Part shown: one piece after another, positions 1 through 7,425 of the stretch | Layout: the number at the start of each line of letters is the position of its first letter | Numbering within the stretch: the first letter of the stretch is position 1 | From: an uncultured Clostridium sp. | Lineage (GTDB): Bacteria; Bacillota; Clostridia; Clostridiales; Clostridiaceae | Direction of reading: 5' to 3' | Assembly: GCF_934754915.1 (NCBI RefSeq) | Contig: NZ_CAKVKB010000062.1 | Coordinates: 1-19,961, forward strand | DNA: 19,961 bases | Translations under genes and position numbers: made by a program | The notes under the pieces: model-generated | The model's input: the letters and a program-made list of their open reading frames with translations, nothing else | Database searches by the model: none | What the model was told of the DNA's origin: nothing

Positions 1-1
1 T

Positions 2-77
<76 letters not shown>

Positions 78-92
78 TTTAAATATAGCCAT

Positions 93-181
93 GCCGAAGT
101 GGCGGAACTGGCAGACGCACAGGACTTAAAATCCTGCGGTGGTTAAACACCGTACCGGTTCGATTCCGGTCTTCGGCACCA
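93..181 (+). tRNA. tRNA-Leu, anticodon TAA, copy 1
   Basis: This is an 89-base class II tRNA with acceptor stem GCCGAAG/CTTCGGC and encoded CCA. The anticodon stem is CAGGA/TCCTG around loop CTTAAAA, with TAA at 127-129. A long variable arm follows (GCGGTGG...CACCGT), then the T arm with GGTTCGATTCC. It reads UUA and UUG leucine codons; UUA is very frequent in the AT-rich genes here. It lies 15 bases after the fMet gene and is probably co-transcribed with it. Confidence 0.97.
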
Positions 182-205
182 AGTATATATGTAAAAATGG
201 TTTAT

Positions 206-281
<76 letters not shown>

Positions 282-296
282 TTTAAATATAGCCAT

Positions 297-385
297 GCCG
301 AAGTGGCGGAACTGGCAGACGCACAGGACTTAAAATCCTGCGGTGGTTAAACACCGTACCGGTTCGATTCCGGTCTTCGGCACCA
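297..385 (+). tRNA. tRNA-Leu, anticodon TAA, copy 2
   Basis: This is an exact copy of the tRNA-Leu at 93-181, offset by 204 bases, with the same 15-base spacer after the fMet gene. Its final A is also the first base of the terminator hairpin, so the array ends right at the last tRNA. Confidence 0.97.
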
Positions 386-415
386 AGACTTAAGTAATTT
401 ACTTAAGTCTTTTTT
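385..415 (+). terminator. Rho-independent terminator of the tRNA array
   Basis: A 12-bp perfect stem, AAGACTTAAGTA / TACTTAAGTCTT with a three-base loop ATT, is followed by a run of T. It begins on the last base of the second tRNA-Leu. Confidence 0.9.
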
Positions 416-876
416 GTTATATTTTTTTATAATATGTTCATGATAAATTATATATTCATATTTGAATTTATAGTATATATTGTGTGATTTATAGTTATTA
501 TAGATGAATATAATTTATTTGAAGGTAAATTTTTTTATATTATAATTTGGATTAAGTAATGTGATTTTACTATATATGTTCTAATTAATTATTTACAGTG
601 AATGATAAGGCCTTTACATGGATTCTTGGATTATTGTGTAGTTCTATTATTAAAATATTCTATAAGAGTATGAAAAAATTTTTCTTATAAAATTCTAATA
701 AATCAAGATTAGCGACAAATTTAACTTAATATAAAAATAATTTTCTTTTTGAATAGTTCTAATTATTAAGCAAATTTAAGGGGAATTATTCAAGTTTGAA
801 ATAGAAAAAATAAAAATAAATATTAGAGAATTTTAGATGAAGTTGTCCCAATAAAATTGTAATAAGGGTACATCTT
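416..876. other. AT-rich intergenic region upstream of spoIIE
   Basis: I see no gene here: ATG codons are followed quickly by stops, as in the short ATG AAA AAA frame at 672. The only notable element is AGCGACA at 711-717, a 5/7 match to the Spo0A box TTCGACA followed by AAA, about 190 bases before the spoIIE -10. At that distance its role is doubtful. Confidence 0.6.
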
Positions 877-909
877 ATGACATTTATCTTAAAAATGCAG
901 TGCTATAAT
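841..909 (+). promoter_or_regulatory. Candidate Spo0A-activated sigma-A promoter of spoIIE
   Basis: The -10 is a perfect TATAAT at 904-909. The best -35 is ATGACA at 877-882, leaving a 21-base spacer instead of 17. Such a long spacer is known for Spo0A-dependent sigma-A promoters of Bacillus spoIIE and spoIIG. Two weak 0A-box-like sequences fit the same model: TGTCCCA at 844-850 (5/7 to TGTCGAA), and TATGACA at 876-882 (5/7 to TTCGACA), which overlaps the -35. The -10 is convincing; the Spo0A sites are inference. Confidence 0.6.
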
Positions 910-943
910 CGAATTACATTATTTGGAAATGAGGCGAGAAAGC

Positions 944-3340
944 GTGCAGTATGAATTAAATGTAAATAAATATGAAGAAACAAAAAAGATTCAAAAGACA
1001 GGCAAAAAACTAGATATACGATTGCCGGTTGTAAGTTTATCTTTAATTTTTATAGTGGGGGTTTCACTTGGAAGAGTAAGTCTGCTGTTAAATCAATCTG
1101 ATAGCAAAGGAATAGCTCCATTTGGAATTGCATATTTAATGGCTGTAGCCATAAGAAATAATAAACAGAAGAGTGTAGTTGCAGGGTTAAGTGTTTTGTT
1201 AGGGTACTTAACCATAAGTGATTCAATAAATGATGGAAATATGTATCTTGCGACAATAACATTATTGACAGTAGTTTATTTAATAGTACCTATTAATAAA
1301 AGAATTAAGAGAGAAGTTCTTGGAATTATTTTTATTTTGTGTACGTTTTTTATATATGGATTAGTTGTAAAAAAATATGAATTGGGTGTTAATGTTACAT
1401 TATGCATTATAGAAACAACAATGATAATTCCTATATATTATGTAATTAAATACGCAGTTGATTCTATTGAGGAGTTTGATTATAAATATTTATTTTCAAC
1501 AGAACAGTTAGTGAGTATAAGTATTTTATTCTGCTTGATTGTTTCAGGAATTGGCAATGTTAAAATTATGGATTATTCATTAAAAAATATATGTGCATTA
1601 TTACTGGTTTTAAGTATTGCGTATATTGGTGGAGCAACATATGGGGCTATGATTGGAGTTTCTATGGGGATAATACTTGGTGTTGCATCAGGAGATATGA
1701 TGTGGCATATAGGATTTTTCAGTGTAGGAGGTCTTATAGTAGGAATTTTCAAAGATACAGGGAAAATATTTTCAATACTTGCAGGAATTATTATTTATTT
1801 TGCATTAGGATTATATTCTGATACTTTGAATTTGAAATTTGGAATAGAAGTATTGTCTAGTTGTTTGTTATTTCTATGTATTCCTAGAACTGCATTTAAA
1901 AGTATTGAAATTGAAATAAATCCAGATAGAAAAAGAGAATTTATCGATGAAGGGAAATTAAATTGTATAAGAGAGGAGTTTACTTTTAAGCTAAGAGAAT
2001 TGACAAATGTTTTAAATACAGTTTCAAGTTGTTTGGCAGCAACAACAGAAAATGAGAAGCTCATGATAAAGGGAAAAGGAAGTGCTTTGGTTGAGAATTT
2101 AGCTGATAGATGCTGCTCAAATTGTGAAAACAGACCTGCTTGTTGGGAGAGAGAATTTCAACAGACATATAATTCTTTTCAATCACTCATACAGAGTTAT
2201 GAAGAAGACAGAATATGTATGCCTGCAGATTTAGAAAAGAGGTGCATACAGAGTTTCACTCTTTTAAGAAATGTTGAGAGTATAGTTGACAATAATACAG
2301 TAAATGGAATTATTAAGGAAAGACTTGCAGAAGGAAGGAGGCTTTTATCTTATCATATCGATAATGTATCAAGTACATTAAATACTTTACTTAATGATTT
2401 TAAAAAACAAGTTATAGTAAATAGTGATTTGGAAAAAATGGTGCGTCTAGCATTGAATAAAAAAAGTATAGATTATAATGATGTTTTTTGTTATACAGAT
2501 ATAAATGGTAAAATAAAAATAAAAATTAGCATGGATGATTATAAAGGAGATGATTATTTAAACAAGAAAGTAATGCCGTTATTAAAAAATATTACAAGAA
2601 AGAAATTATGTATATGTGAAGAAGAATGTAGCATTAATAGTGAGAAAGAAGAATATATTGTTAGTATTCAGGAGGAGTTTAAATTTTATATGGTATCATA
2701 TAATGCTATGATACCTAGAGATGGAGAAAGTCAGATTGGAGATAGTTATTCTTTTGGAAATACGAAAGATGGAAGCTATATAACAATTTTAAGTGACGGA
2801 ATGGGATTTGGGCCAGAGGCAGGGAATGAGAGCAGAGCTACAGTAAATCTTGTTGAGAAATTTATAGAATCAGGGTTTGATGAGAATATAACAGTTAATA
2901 CAGTTAATTCTATAATGGGAATGAGGTTTGCTGAAGATGAAAAATATGCTACTTTAGATTTTAATAGAGTAGATTTATATAATGGCAGAGCTTCTTTTAT
3001 TAAAATTGGTGCAGCACCAACTTTTATTAAACGAGGAAATGAAATAAAAATGATTACTTCTAAAAACTTGCCATTTGGGTTAGTGGATGAAGTAGAGGTT
3101 GATGTTATAAAGGAACAACTTCAAGCTGGAGATATTATAATTAGTGTCAGTGATGGGGTTTTAGATATAGATAAAGCAAATTCTGAAGAAAAAACATGGC
3201 TTGAAAATTATCTTACAATTGATAATTCAGATCCTAAAGACTTATCAGAGAAAATATTAAGTAAAGCAAAAAAAATGAGTGGAGGGAAAATTAAAGATGA
3301 TATGACTGTAGTTGTATCAAAAGTTTATTTGGCAAGTTAA
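944..3340 (+). CDS. spoIIE: Stage II sporulation protein E, PP2C-type phosphatase
   Basis: SpoIIE is a membrane-bound serine phosphatase at the sporulation septum. It dephosphorylates the anti-anti-sigma factor SpoIIAA and so releases sigma-F in the forespore. Residues about 28-320 form a series of hydrophobic segments, matching the multi-pass N-terminal domain. A cysteine cluster follows (C390, C391, C394, C400), then a linker and a C-terminal PP2C domain with metal-binding aspartates in SDGMGFG (D618) and SDGVLD (D737). Length is 798 aa, close to the 827 aa of B. subtilis SpoIIE. I chose GTG at 944, which gives MQYELNV, because GAGG at 930-933 is a well-spaced ribosome-binding site. In-frame TTG 923 and ATG 929 lie too near the predicted transcription start and lack one. 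It is flanked by its own promoter and a tRNA terminator, so is probably monocistronic. Confidence 0.95.
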   Translation: MQYELNVNKYEETKKIQKTGKKLDIRLPVVSLSLIFIVGVSLGRVSLLLNQSDSKGIAPFGIAYLMAVAIRNNKQKSVVAGLSVLLGYLTISDSINDGNMYLATITLLTVVYLIVPINKRIKREVLGIIFILCTFFIYGLVVKKYELGVNVTLCIIETTMIIPIYYVIKYAVDSIEEFDYKYLFSTEQLVSISILFCLIVSGIGNVKIMDYSLKNICALLLVLSIAYIGGATYGAMIGVSMGIILGVASGDMMWHIGFFSVGGLIVGIFKDTGKIFSILAGIIIYFALGLYSDTLNLKFGIEVLSSCLLFLCIPRTAFKSIEIEINPDRKREFIDEGKLNCIREEFTFKLRELTNVLNTVSSCLAATTENEKLMIKGKGSALVENLADRCCSNCENRPACWEREFQQTYNSFQSLIQSYEEDRICMPADLEKRCIQSFTLLRNVESIVDNNTVNGIIKERLAEGRRLLSYHIDNVSSTLNTLLNDFKKQVIVNSDLEKMVRLALNKKSIDYNDVFCYTDINGKIKIKISMDDYKGDDYLNKKVMPLLKNITRKKLCICEEECSINSEKEEYIVSIQEEFKFYMVSYNAMIPRDGESQIGDSYSFGNTKDGSYITILSDGMGFGPEAGNESRATVNLVEKFIESGFDENITVNTVNSIMGMRFAEDEKYATLDFNRVDLYNGRASFIKIGAAPTFIKRGNEIKMITSKNLPFGLVDEVEVDVIKEQLQAGDIIISVSDGVLDIDKANSEEKTWLENYLTIDNSDPKDLSEKILSKAKKMSGGKIKDDMTVVVSKVYLAS

Positions 3341-3358
3341 TTAGAATTTATATAAATA

Positions 3359-3374
3359 AAACTAAGCTTAGTTT
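3359..3374. repeat. 16-bp perfect palindrome after spoIIE
   Basis: AAACTAAGCTTAGTTT lies 19 bases after the spoIIE stop. It has no loop and no following T run, so it is not a good intrinsic terminator. It could be a protein-binding site or chance. Confidence 0.4.
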
Positions 3375-3405
3375 ACAACTGGTAATGGTAAATTTAACAA
3401 TAATG

Positions 3406-3434
3406 TTTACTTTTTAATATTATATACGTAAAAT
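3406..3434 (+). promoter_or_regulatory. Candidate promoter for tilS-hpt-ftsH
   Basis: TTTACT (3406-3411) and TAAAAT (3429-3434) are separated by 17 bases and lie about 40 bases before the tilS start. The match is moderate and the surroundings are so AT-rich that chance hits are common. Confidence 0.4.
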
Positions 3435-3472
3435 ATATTATACAGTGATATGTAAATAGGAAGTGTTTATTA

Positions 3473-4864
3473 TTGTATAAAAAAGTAATGTCTTATATAA
3501 AGGATAATAATTTAATTAAATCTGGAGATAAAATTTTGGTTGCTTTATCTGGTGGACCAGATTCTGTATGCCTTTTAAATATATTATATAATTTAAAAAA
3601 GGAACTCGATATAGAAATTGGAGCAGCTCATTTAAATCATTTATTAAGAAATGAGGATGCTTTTGAAGATGAAAAATATGTTAAAGAATTATGTGAGAGT
3701 TTAGGAATTCCTTGTTTTATAAAACAAGTTGATATAAATAAATATTCAAAAGAAAAAAAGATATCATCAGAAATGGCAGGAAGAGAAGCAAGATATGATT
3801 TTTTTGATGAGATTACCAAAAAATATGGATATAGTAAAATAGCAACTGCACACAATGCTAATGATCAGGCTGAAACTATTCTTTTCAGATTAATGAGAGG
3901 AACTGGCATAGAAGGTTTATGTGGAATTAAGGTGAACAGGGGGAATATTATAAGGCCAATATTATGTTTAACAAGAAAAGAGATTGAAGAATATATTAAA
4001 AAAAATAATTTCAATCCAAGAATTGATAAAACTAATTTTGAAAAAATTTATAATAGAAATAAAATCCGATTGGATATACTTCCTTATATTAAGGAAAATT
4101 TTAATGAAGATATAATACAGACATTAAATAGAATGTCTGTATTATTACAAAAAGATAATCAATTTATAGAACAGTCAGCGAGGAGTTTTTATGAAAAATA
4201 TTGTATAGAACAGTCTGATTATTTTATAATAAAGAAGGAAATGTTCAATATAGATGAAGCTATAATAACTAGGGTTATTAGAAATGCTGTTACTAAGTTT
4301 TCAAAAACTCATTATGATTTTGAAATGAAACATATATATGAAATTTATAATCTAGCTAAAAATAGTTCGGGTAAAATTGTAGATTTACCTAACAAAATTT
4401 ATGCTGAAAATATATATGGAGACATATACATAAAAGAGAAAGGGAACATTAATAATAATTTAAATCAGGAGATAACAATTAATAAAAATGATATAATAGG
4501 TAAAAAGACTGTTTTTGGGAATGAAGTTTTTGATTTTTCATTAATAAGTAGAGATTCCAATATAAATTTAAAACAAGATAAAAATGTAAAGTATTTTGAT
4601 TTTGATAAAATTAATAATTGTGTTTCAATAAGATTTAGAAGAAATGGTGATAAAATAATACCTTTAGGTATGAATGGCTATAAGAAATTAAAGGATATAT
4701 TTATAGATATGAAAATACCTAAAGAAAAAAGAAACAGTACAGCACTTTTATGTTTTGATAAAGAAATAGCATGGATAGTTGGAATCAGAATTTCTGAACA
4801 GTTTAAGATTACTAATGAAACAAAAAATATATTGAAAGTAATTGTTAAAGGAAAGGAAAAGTAA
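3473..4864 (+). CDS. tilS: tRNA(Ile)-lysidine synthase
   Basis: TilS uses ATP and lysine to convert C34 of the CAU-anticodon tRNA-Ile to lysidine, so that it reads AUA; it is essential in most bacteria. The PP-loop ATP-pyrophosphatase signature SGGPDS is at residues 26-31, and the conserved HNANDQAETILFRLMRGTG block is near residue 127. The C-terminal part (about 385-463) fits the TilS substrate-binding domain. Length is 463 aa, normal for the family. The start is TTG at 3473, with ribosome-binding site AGGAAG at 3458-3463, nine bases upstream; the protein begins MYKKVMSYIK. AUA is common in these genes, so this enzyme matters to the genome's codon use. The stop codon ends one base before the hpt start, so the two genes are co-translated. 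Confidence 0.95.
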   Translation: MYKKVMSYIKDNNLIKSGDKILVALSGGPDSVCLLNILYNLKKELDIEIGAAHLNHLLRNEDAFEDEKYVKELCESLGIPCFIKQVDINKYSKEKKISSEMAGREARYDFFDEITKKYGYSKIATAHNANDQAETILFRLMRGTGIEGLCGIKVNRGNIIRPILCLTRKEIEEYIKKNNFNPRIDKTNFEKIYNRNKIRLDILPYIKENFNEDIIQTLNRMSVLLQKDNQFIEQSARSFYEKYCIEQSDYFIIKKEMFNIDEAIITRVIRNAVTKFSKTHYDFEMKHIYEIYNLAKNSSGKIVDLPNKIYAENIYGDIYIKEKGNINNNLNQEITINKNDIIGKKTVFGNEVFDFSLISRDSNINLKQDKNVKYFDFDKINNCVSIRFRRNGDKIIPLGMNGYKKLKDIFIDMKIPKEKRNSTALLCFDKEIAWIVGIRISEQFKITNETKNILKVIVKGKEK

Positions 4865-4865
4865 T

Positions 4866-5405
4866 ATGAGGGAAGATTTACAAGAGGTACTATTTTCAGA
4901 AGAAGTTTTAAGCAAAAAAGTTAAAGAACTTGCAGAACAAATAAGTAAGGATTATGCTGGAAAAGAATTGGTAGTTGTAGGAATTTTAAAAGGATCAGTT
5001 GTATTTACAGCAGAGCTTATAAAAAATATTGATGTTTATTGTGAATTGGATTTCATGGCAGTATCAAGTTATGGAAATTCAACAGAAACTTCAGGAGTGG
5101 TTAGAATCTTAAAAGATTTAGACAGCAGTGTTGAAGGAAAGCATATACTAATAGTTGAAGATATTGTTGATACAGGAACTACTTTGAGCTATCTTCTTAA
5201 ATACCTTAAAGCTAGAAAAGCAGCCAGCATAGAAATAGTAGCATTATTAAATAAGCCAGCAAGAAGAAAAGTTGAACTTCCAGTAAAATACATAGGATTT
5301 GAAGTTCCTGATGCTTTTATAGTTGGTTATGGAATTGATTATGCTGAGAAATATAGAAATTTACCTTATATAGGTATATTAAAGCCAGAAATATATGAAA
5401 AATAA
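4866..5405 (+). CDS. hpt: Hypoxanthine(-guanine) phosphoribosyltransferase
   Basis: This cytosolic purine-salvage enzyme joins hypoxanthine or guanine to PRPP to give IMP or GMP. The PRPP-binding loop VEDIVDTGTTLSYL is at residues 97-110. The typical LKGSVVF segment (41-47) and the LDFMAVSSYG segment (61-70) are also present. Length is 179 aa, the usual size. I chose ATG at 4866 rather than an upstream in-frame TTG at 4842, because AGGAAAGGAA (4849-4858) is a good ribosome-binding site and the family usually starts here. tilS-hpt-ftsH is a conserved trio in Firmicutes. No promoter is visible between tilS and hpt. Confidence 0.96.
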   Translation: MREDLQEVLFSEEVLSKKVKELAEQISKDYAGKELVVVGILKGSVVFTAELIKNIDVYCELDFMAVSSYGNSTETSGVVRILKDLDSSVEGKHILIVEDIVDTGTTLSYLLKYLKARKAASIEIVALLNKPARRKVELPVKYIGFEVPDAFIVGYGIDYAEKYRNLPYIGILKPEIYEK

Positions 5406-5427
5406 TATATTGTTTAATTTGCAGTAA

Positions 5428-5450
5428 ATTTAGAGAGGGGGGCCCTAAAT
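5428..5450 (+). promoter_or_regulatory. Hairpin covering the ftsH ribosome-binding site and start codon
   Basis: ATTTAG (5428-5433) is complementary to CTAAAT (5445-5450), whose last two bases are the A and T of the ftsH ATG. Inside, GG (5437-5438) can pair with CC (5443-5444) across a G-only loop, with AGA bulged. The Shine-Dalgarno region AGAGAGGGGGG is inside the structure, so folding would hide both site and start. The pairing is seen in the sequence; a regulatory role, for example temperature control, is inference. Confidence 0.4.
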
Positions 5451-7254
5451 GAAGAAATATTCAAGTGCAGCTGTCTGGATTGTTTGTACAGTTATGATTG
5501 TTTTAGCAGCACTTACTATGTGGCAGACTAGAAAAAATTCTAGTGATATTGCTTATAGTTCATTTATTCAAAAATGGGAGTCGAATGAAATACAGAGCAT
5601 AGTCATTAAAGAGGATGAAATGACAGTTGAAGGTAAAACTAATGATGGCAAGACCTTCACTACATATGTTCCAGGTCAATTAATAAATTCTTTGATAGAA
5701 GAAAAACCAAATGAAAATGTTAAGGTGGCTTTTGAAGCGCCATCTAATAATTCAACATGGATGCCGATTGTATTGCCTTGTGTATTATTTGGAGGAGTTA
5801 TATTGATATTCATGTTTGTAATGACTCAGCAAGCACAAGGTGGCGGTGGCGGTCGAGGAGTTATGAATTTTGGTAAAAGTAAAGCCAAAATGATGGCACC
5901 AGATAGTCAAACAGTCAGATTTAGTGATGTTGCAGGAGCCGATGAAGAAAAGGCAGAATTACAAGAAATAGTAGAATTTTTAAAGATGCCATCTAAATAC
6001 ATTCAGATGGGTGCAAGAATACCTAAGGGGGTTTTATTAGTGGGACCTCCAGGAACAGGTAAAACATTATTAGCAAAAGCTATAGCAGGAGAAGCTGGAG
6101 TACCATTTTTCAGCATTTCAGGTTCTGATTTTGTTGAAATGTTTGTTGGTGTTGGTGCTTCTAGGGTAAGAAGTATGTTTGAAGAAGCTAAGAAAAATTC
6201 ACCTTGTTTAATATTTATAGATGAAATTGATGCTGTAGGTAGACAAAGAGGTGCTGGTCTTGGTGGTGGTCATGACGAAAGAGAGCAGACATTAAATCAG
6301 CTTTTGGTTGAGATGGATGGTTTTGGAGTTAATGAAGGTATTATAATGATTGCAGCAACTAATAGACCAGACATACTTGATCCTGCATTACTAAGACCAG
6401 GAAGATTTGATAGACAGATAGTTGTTGGGGCACCTGATGTTAAAGGGAGAGAAGAAATTCTTAAAGTTCACACAAGAAATAAGCCTCTTGGACCAGATGT
6501 GGATTTAAAAGTGCTTGCAAGAAGAACTCCAGGATTTTGTGGAGCAGATTTGGAGAACTTGGCTAATGAAGCGGCATTACTTGCAGTTCGTACAAATAAA
6601 AAAGTAATCTCAATGGAAGAAATGGAAGAAGCAATTACAAGAGTTATTGCAGGTCCTGAAAAAAAGAGTAAAGTTATAACTGAACATGATAAAAAGCTTA
6701 CTGCATATCATGAAGCAGGGCATGCAATTATTATGAGATTACTTCCAAATTGTGATCCAGTTCATGAAATAAGCATAATTCCAAGAGGAAGAGCTGGTGG
6801 ATACACAATGCATCTTCCTAAAGAAGATACTTCATATACTTCTAAAGCAAAATTAAAAGATGAAATGGTAGGACTTTTAGGAGGAAGAGTTGCTGAAAAA
6901 TTAATCATGGGAGACATCAGTACTGGTGCTAAAAACGATATTGATAGAGCTAGTAATATAGCTAAAAGTATGGTAATGGAATATGGTATGAGTGATGAAA
7001 TTGGTACAATATCATATGGATCAGGACATGATGAAGTATTTCTTGGAAGAGATTTAGGAAAAAGCAGAGATTTTAGTGAAGAAATTGGAGCTAAAATTGA
7101 TAAAGAAATTAAGAGATTTATTGATGAAGCTTATGATCAAGCGCATAAATTGCTAAGAGAAAATACAAGCAAATTACATGCTGTAGCTCAAGCGTTAATA
7201 GAAAAAGAAAAATTAGATGCAGATGAATTTGAAGAAATATTTGTAAATAATTAA
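5449..7254 (+). CDS. ftsH: ATP-dependent zinc metalloprotease FtsH
   Basis: FtsH is a hexameric membrane-anchored AAA+ protease that degrades misassembled membrane proteins and some regulators; in Bacillus it is needed for sporulation. Visible in order: a transmembrane segment (7-25), an extracytoplasmic domain (26-104), a second transmembrane segment (about 105-126), and a Gly-rich linker. The AAA module follows, with Walker A GPPGTGKT (199-206), Walker B LIFIDE (254-259), and an arginine-finger region ending RPGRFDRQ. The zinc motif HEAGH (421-425) comes next, and D497 is the probable third zinc ligand. Length is 601 aa, slightly shorter than the Bacillus protein because the C-terminal tail is short. 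The ribosome-binding site is an unusually G-rich AGAGAGGGGGG (5432-5442). It is the last gene of tilS-hpt-ftsH, with a 43-base gap after hpt. Confidence 0.98.
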   Translation: MKKYSSAAVWIVCTVMIVLAALTMWQTRKNSSDIAYSSFIQKWESNEIQSIVIKEDEMTVEGKTNDGKTFTTYVPGQLINSLIEEKPNENVKVAFEAPSNNSTWMPIVLPCVLFGGVILIFMFVMTQQAQGGGGGRGVMNFGKSKAKMMAPDSQTVRFSDVAGADEEKAELQEIVEFLKMPSKYIQMGARIPKGVLLVGPPGTGKTLLAKAIAGEAGVPFFSISGSDFVEMFVGVGASRVRSMFEEAKKNSPCLIFIDEIDAVGRQRGAGLGGGHDEREQTLNQLLVEMDGFGVNEGIIMIAATNRPDILDPALLRPGRFDRQIVVGAPDVKGREEILKVHTRNKPLGPDVDLKVLARRTPGFCGADLENLANEAALLAVRTNKKVISMEEMEEAITRVIAGPEKKSKVITEHDKKLTAYHEAGHAIIMRLLPNCDPVHEISIIPRGRAGGYTMHLPKEDTSYTSKAKLKDEMVGLLGGRVAEKLIMGDISTGAKNDIDRASNIAKSMVMEYGMSDEIGTISYGSGHDEVFLGRDLGKSRDFSEEIGAKIDKEIKRFIDEAYDQAHKLLRENTSKLHAVAQALIEKEKLDADEFEEIFVNN

Positions 7255-7256
7255 GA

Positions 7257-7291
7257 AAATGCCTGTTTAGAAATCTAAACAGGCATTTTTA
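7257..7291 (+). terminator. Rho-independent terminator after ftsH
   Basis: A 12-bp stem, ATGCCTGTTTAG / CTAAACAGGCAT, has a four-base loop AAAT and is followed by TTTTT. It starts within five bases of the ftsH stop and ends the tilS-hpt-ftsH operon. Confidence 0.93.
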
Positions 7292-7313
7292 ATTTTTTGA
7301 ATTATAAATATCA

Positions 7314-7347
7314 CGAATGTTTTGTTGCTTTAAAATGATAACATTCG
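7314..7347. repeat. Inverted repeat upstream of the fhs promoter
   Basis: CGAATGTT (7314-7321) and AACATTCG (7340-7347) are perfect 8-base inverted arms separated by 18 bases. They end about 30 bases before the candidate fhs -10, where an operator could sit. No T run follows. A role as a regulator site is only a guess. Confidence 0.35.
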
Positions 7348-7375
7348 AAAATTGCTTTTAAAATATTCAGTGAGA

Positions 7376-7384
7376 TGATATAAT
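7376..7384 (+). promoter_or_regulatory. Extended -10 promoter of fhs
   Basis: TGATATAAT is a complete extended -10 element, a TG dinucleotide one base before a perfect TATAAT. There is no clear -35 at 17 bases; TTGCTT at 7352-7357 leaves a 21-base gap. Transcription would start near 7391, giving a leader of about 35 bases. Confidence 0.55.
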
Positions 7385-7425
7385 TAGAATACAATGTATA
7401 TATGATATCAGGGGGAGTAAATACA

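Noticed and set aside
1050..1262. Antisense frames inside spoIIE, fhs, lysS, glyS and other genes
   Set aside because: All lie opposite well-supported genes, lack ribosome-binding sites and show no family motifs.
3359..3374. Palindrome after spoIIE as a terminator
   Set aside because: It has no loop bases and no T run after it.
7292..7425. Folate (THF) riboswitch before fhs
   Set aside because: The gap is short and I could not find the conserved THF-riboswitch core; only a simple inverted repeat is present.
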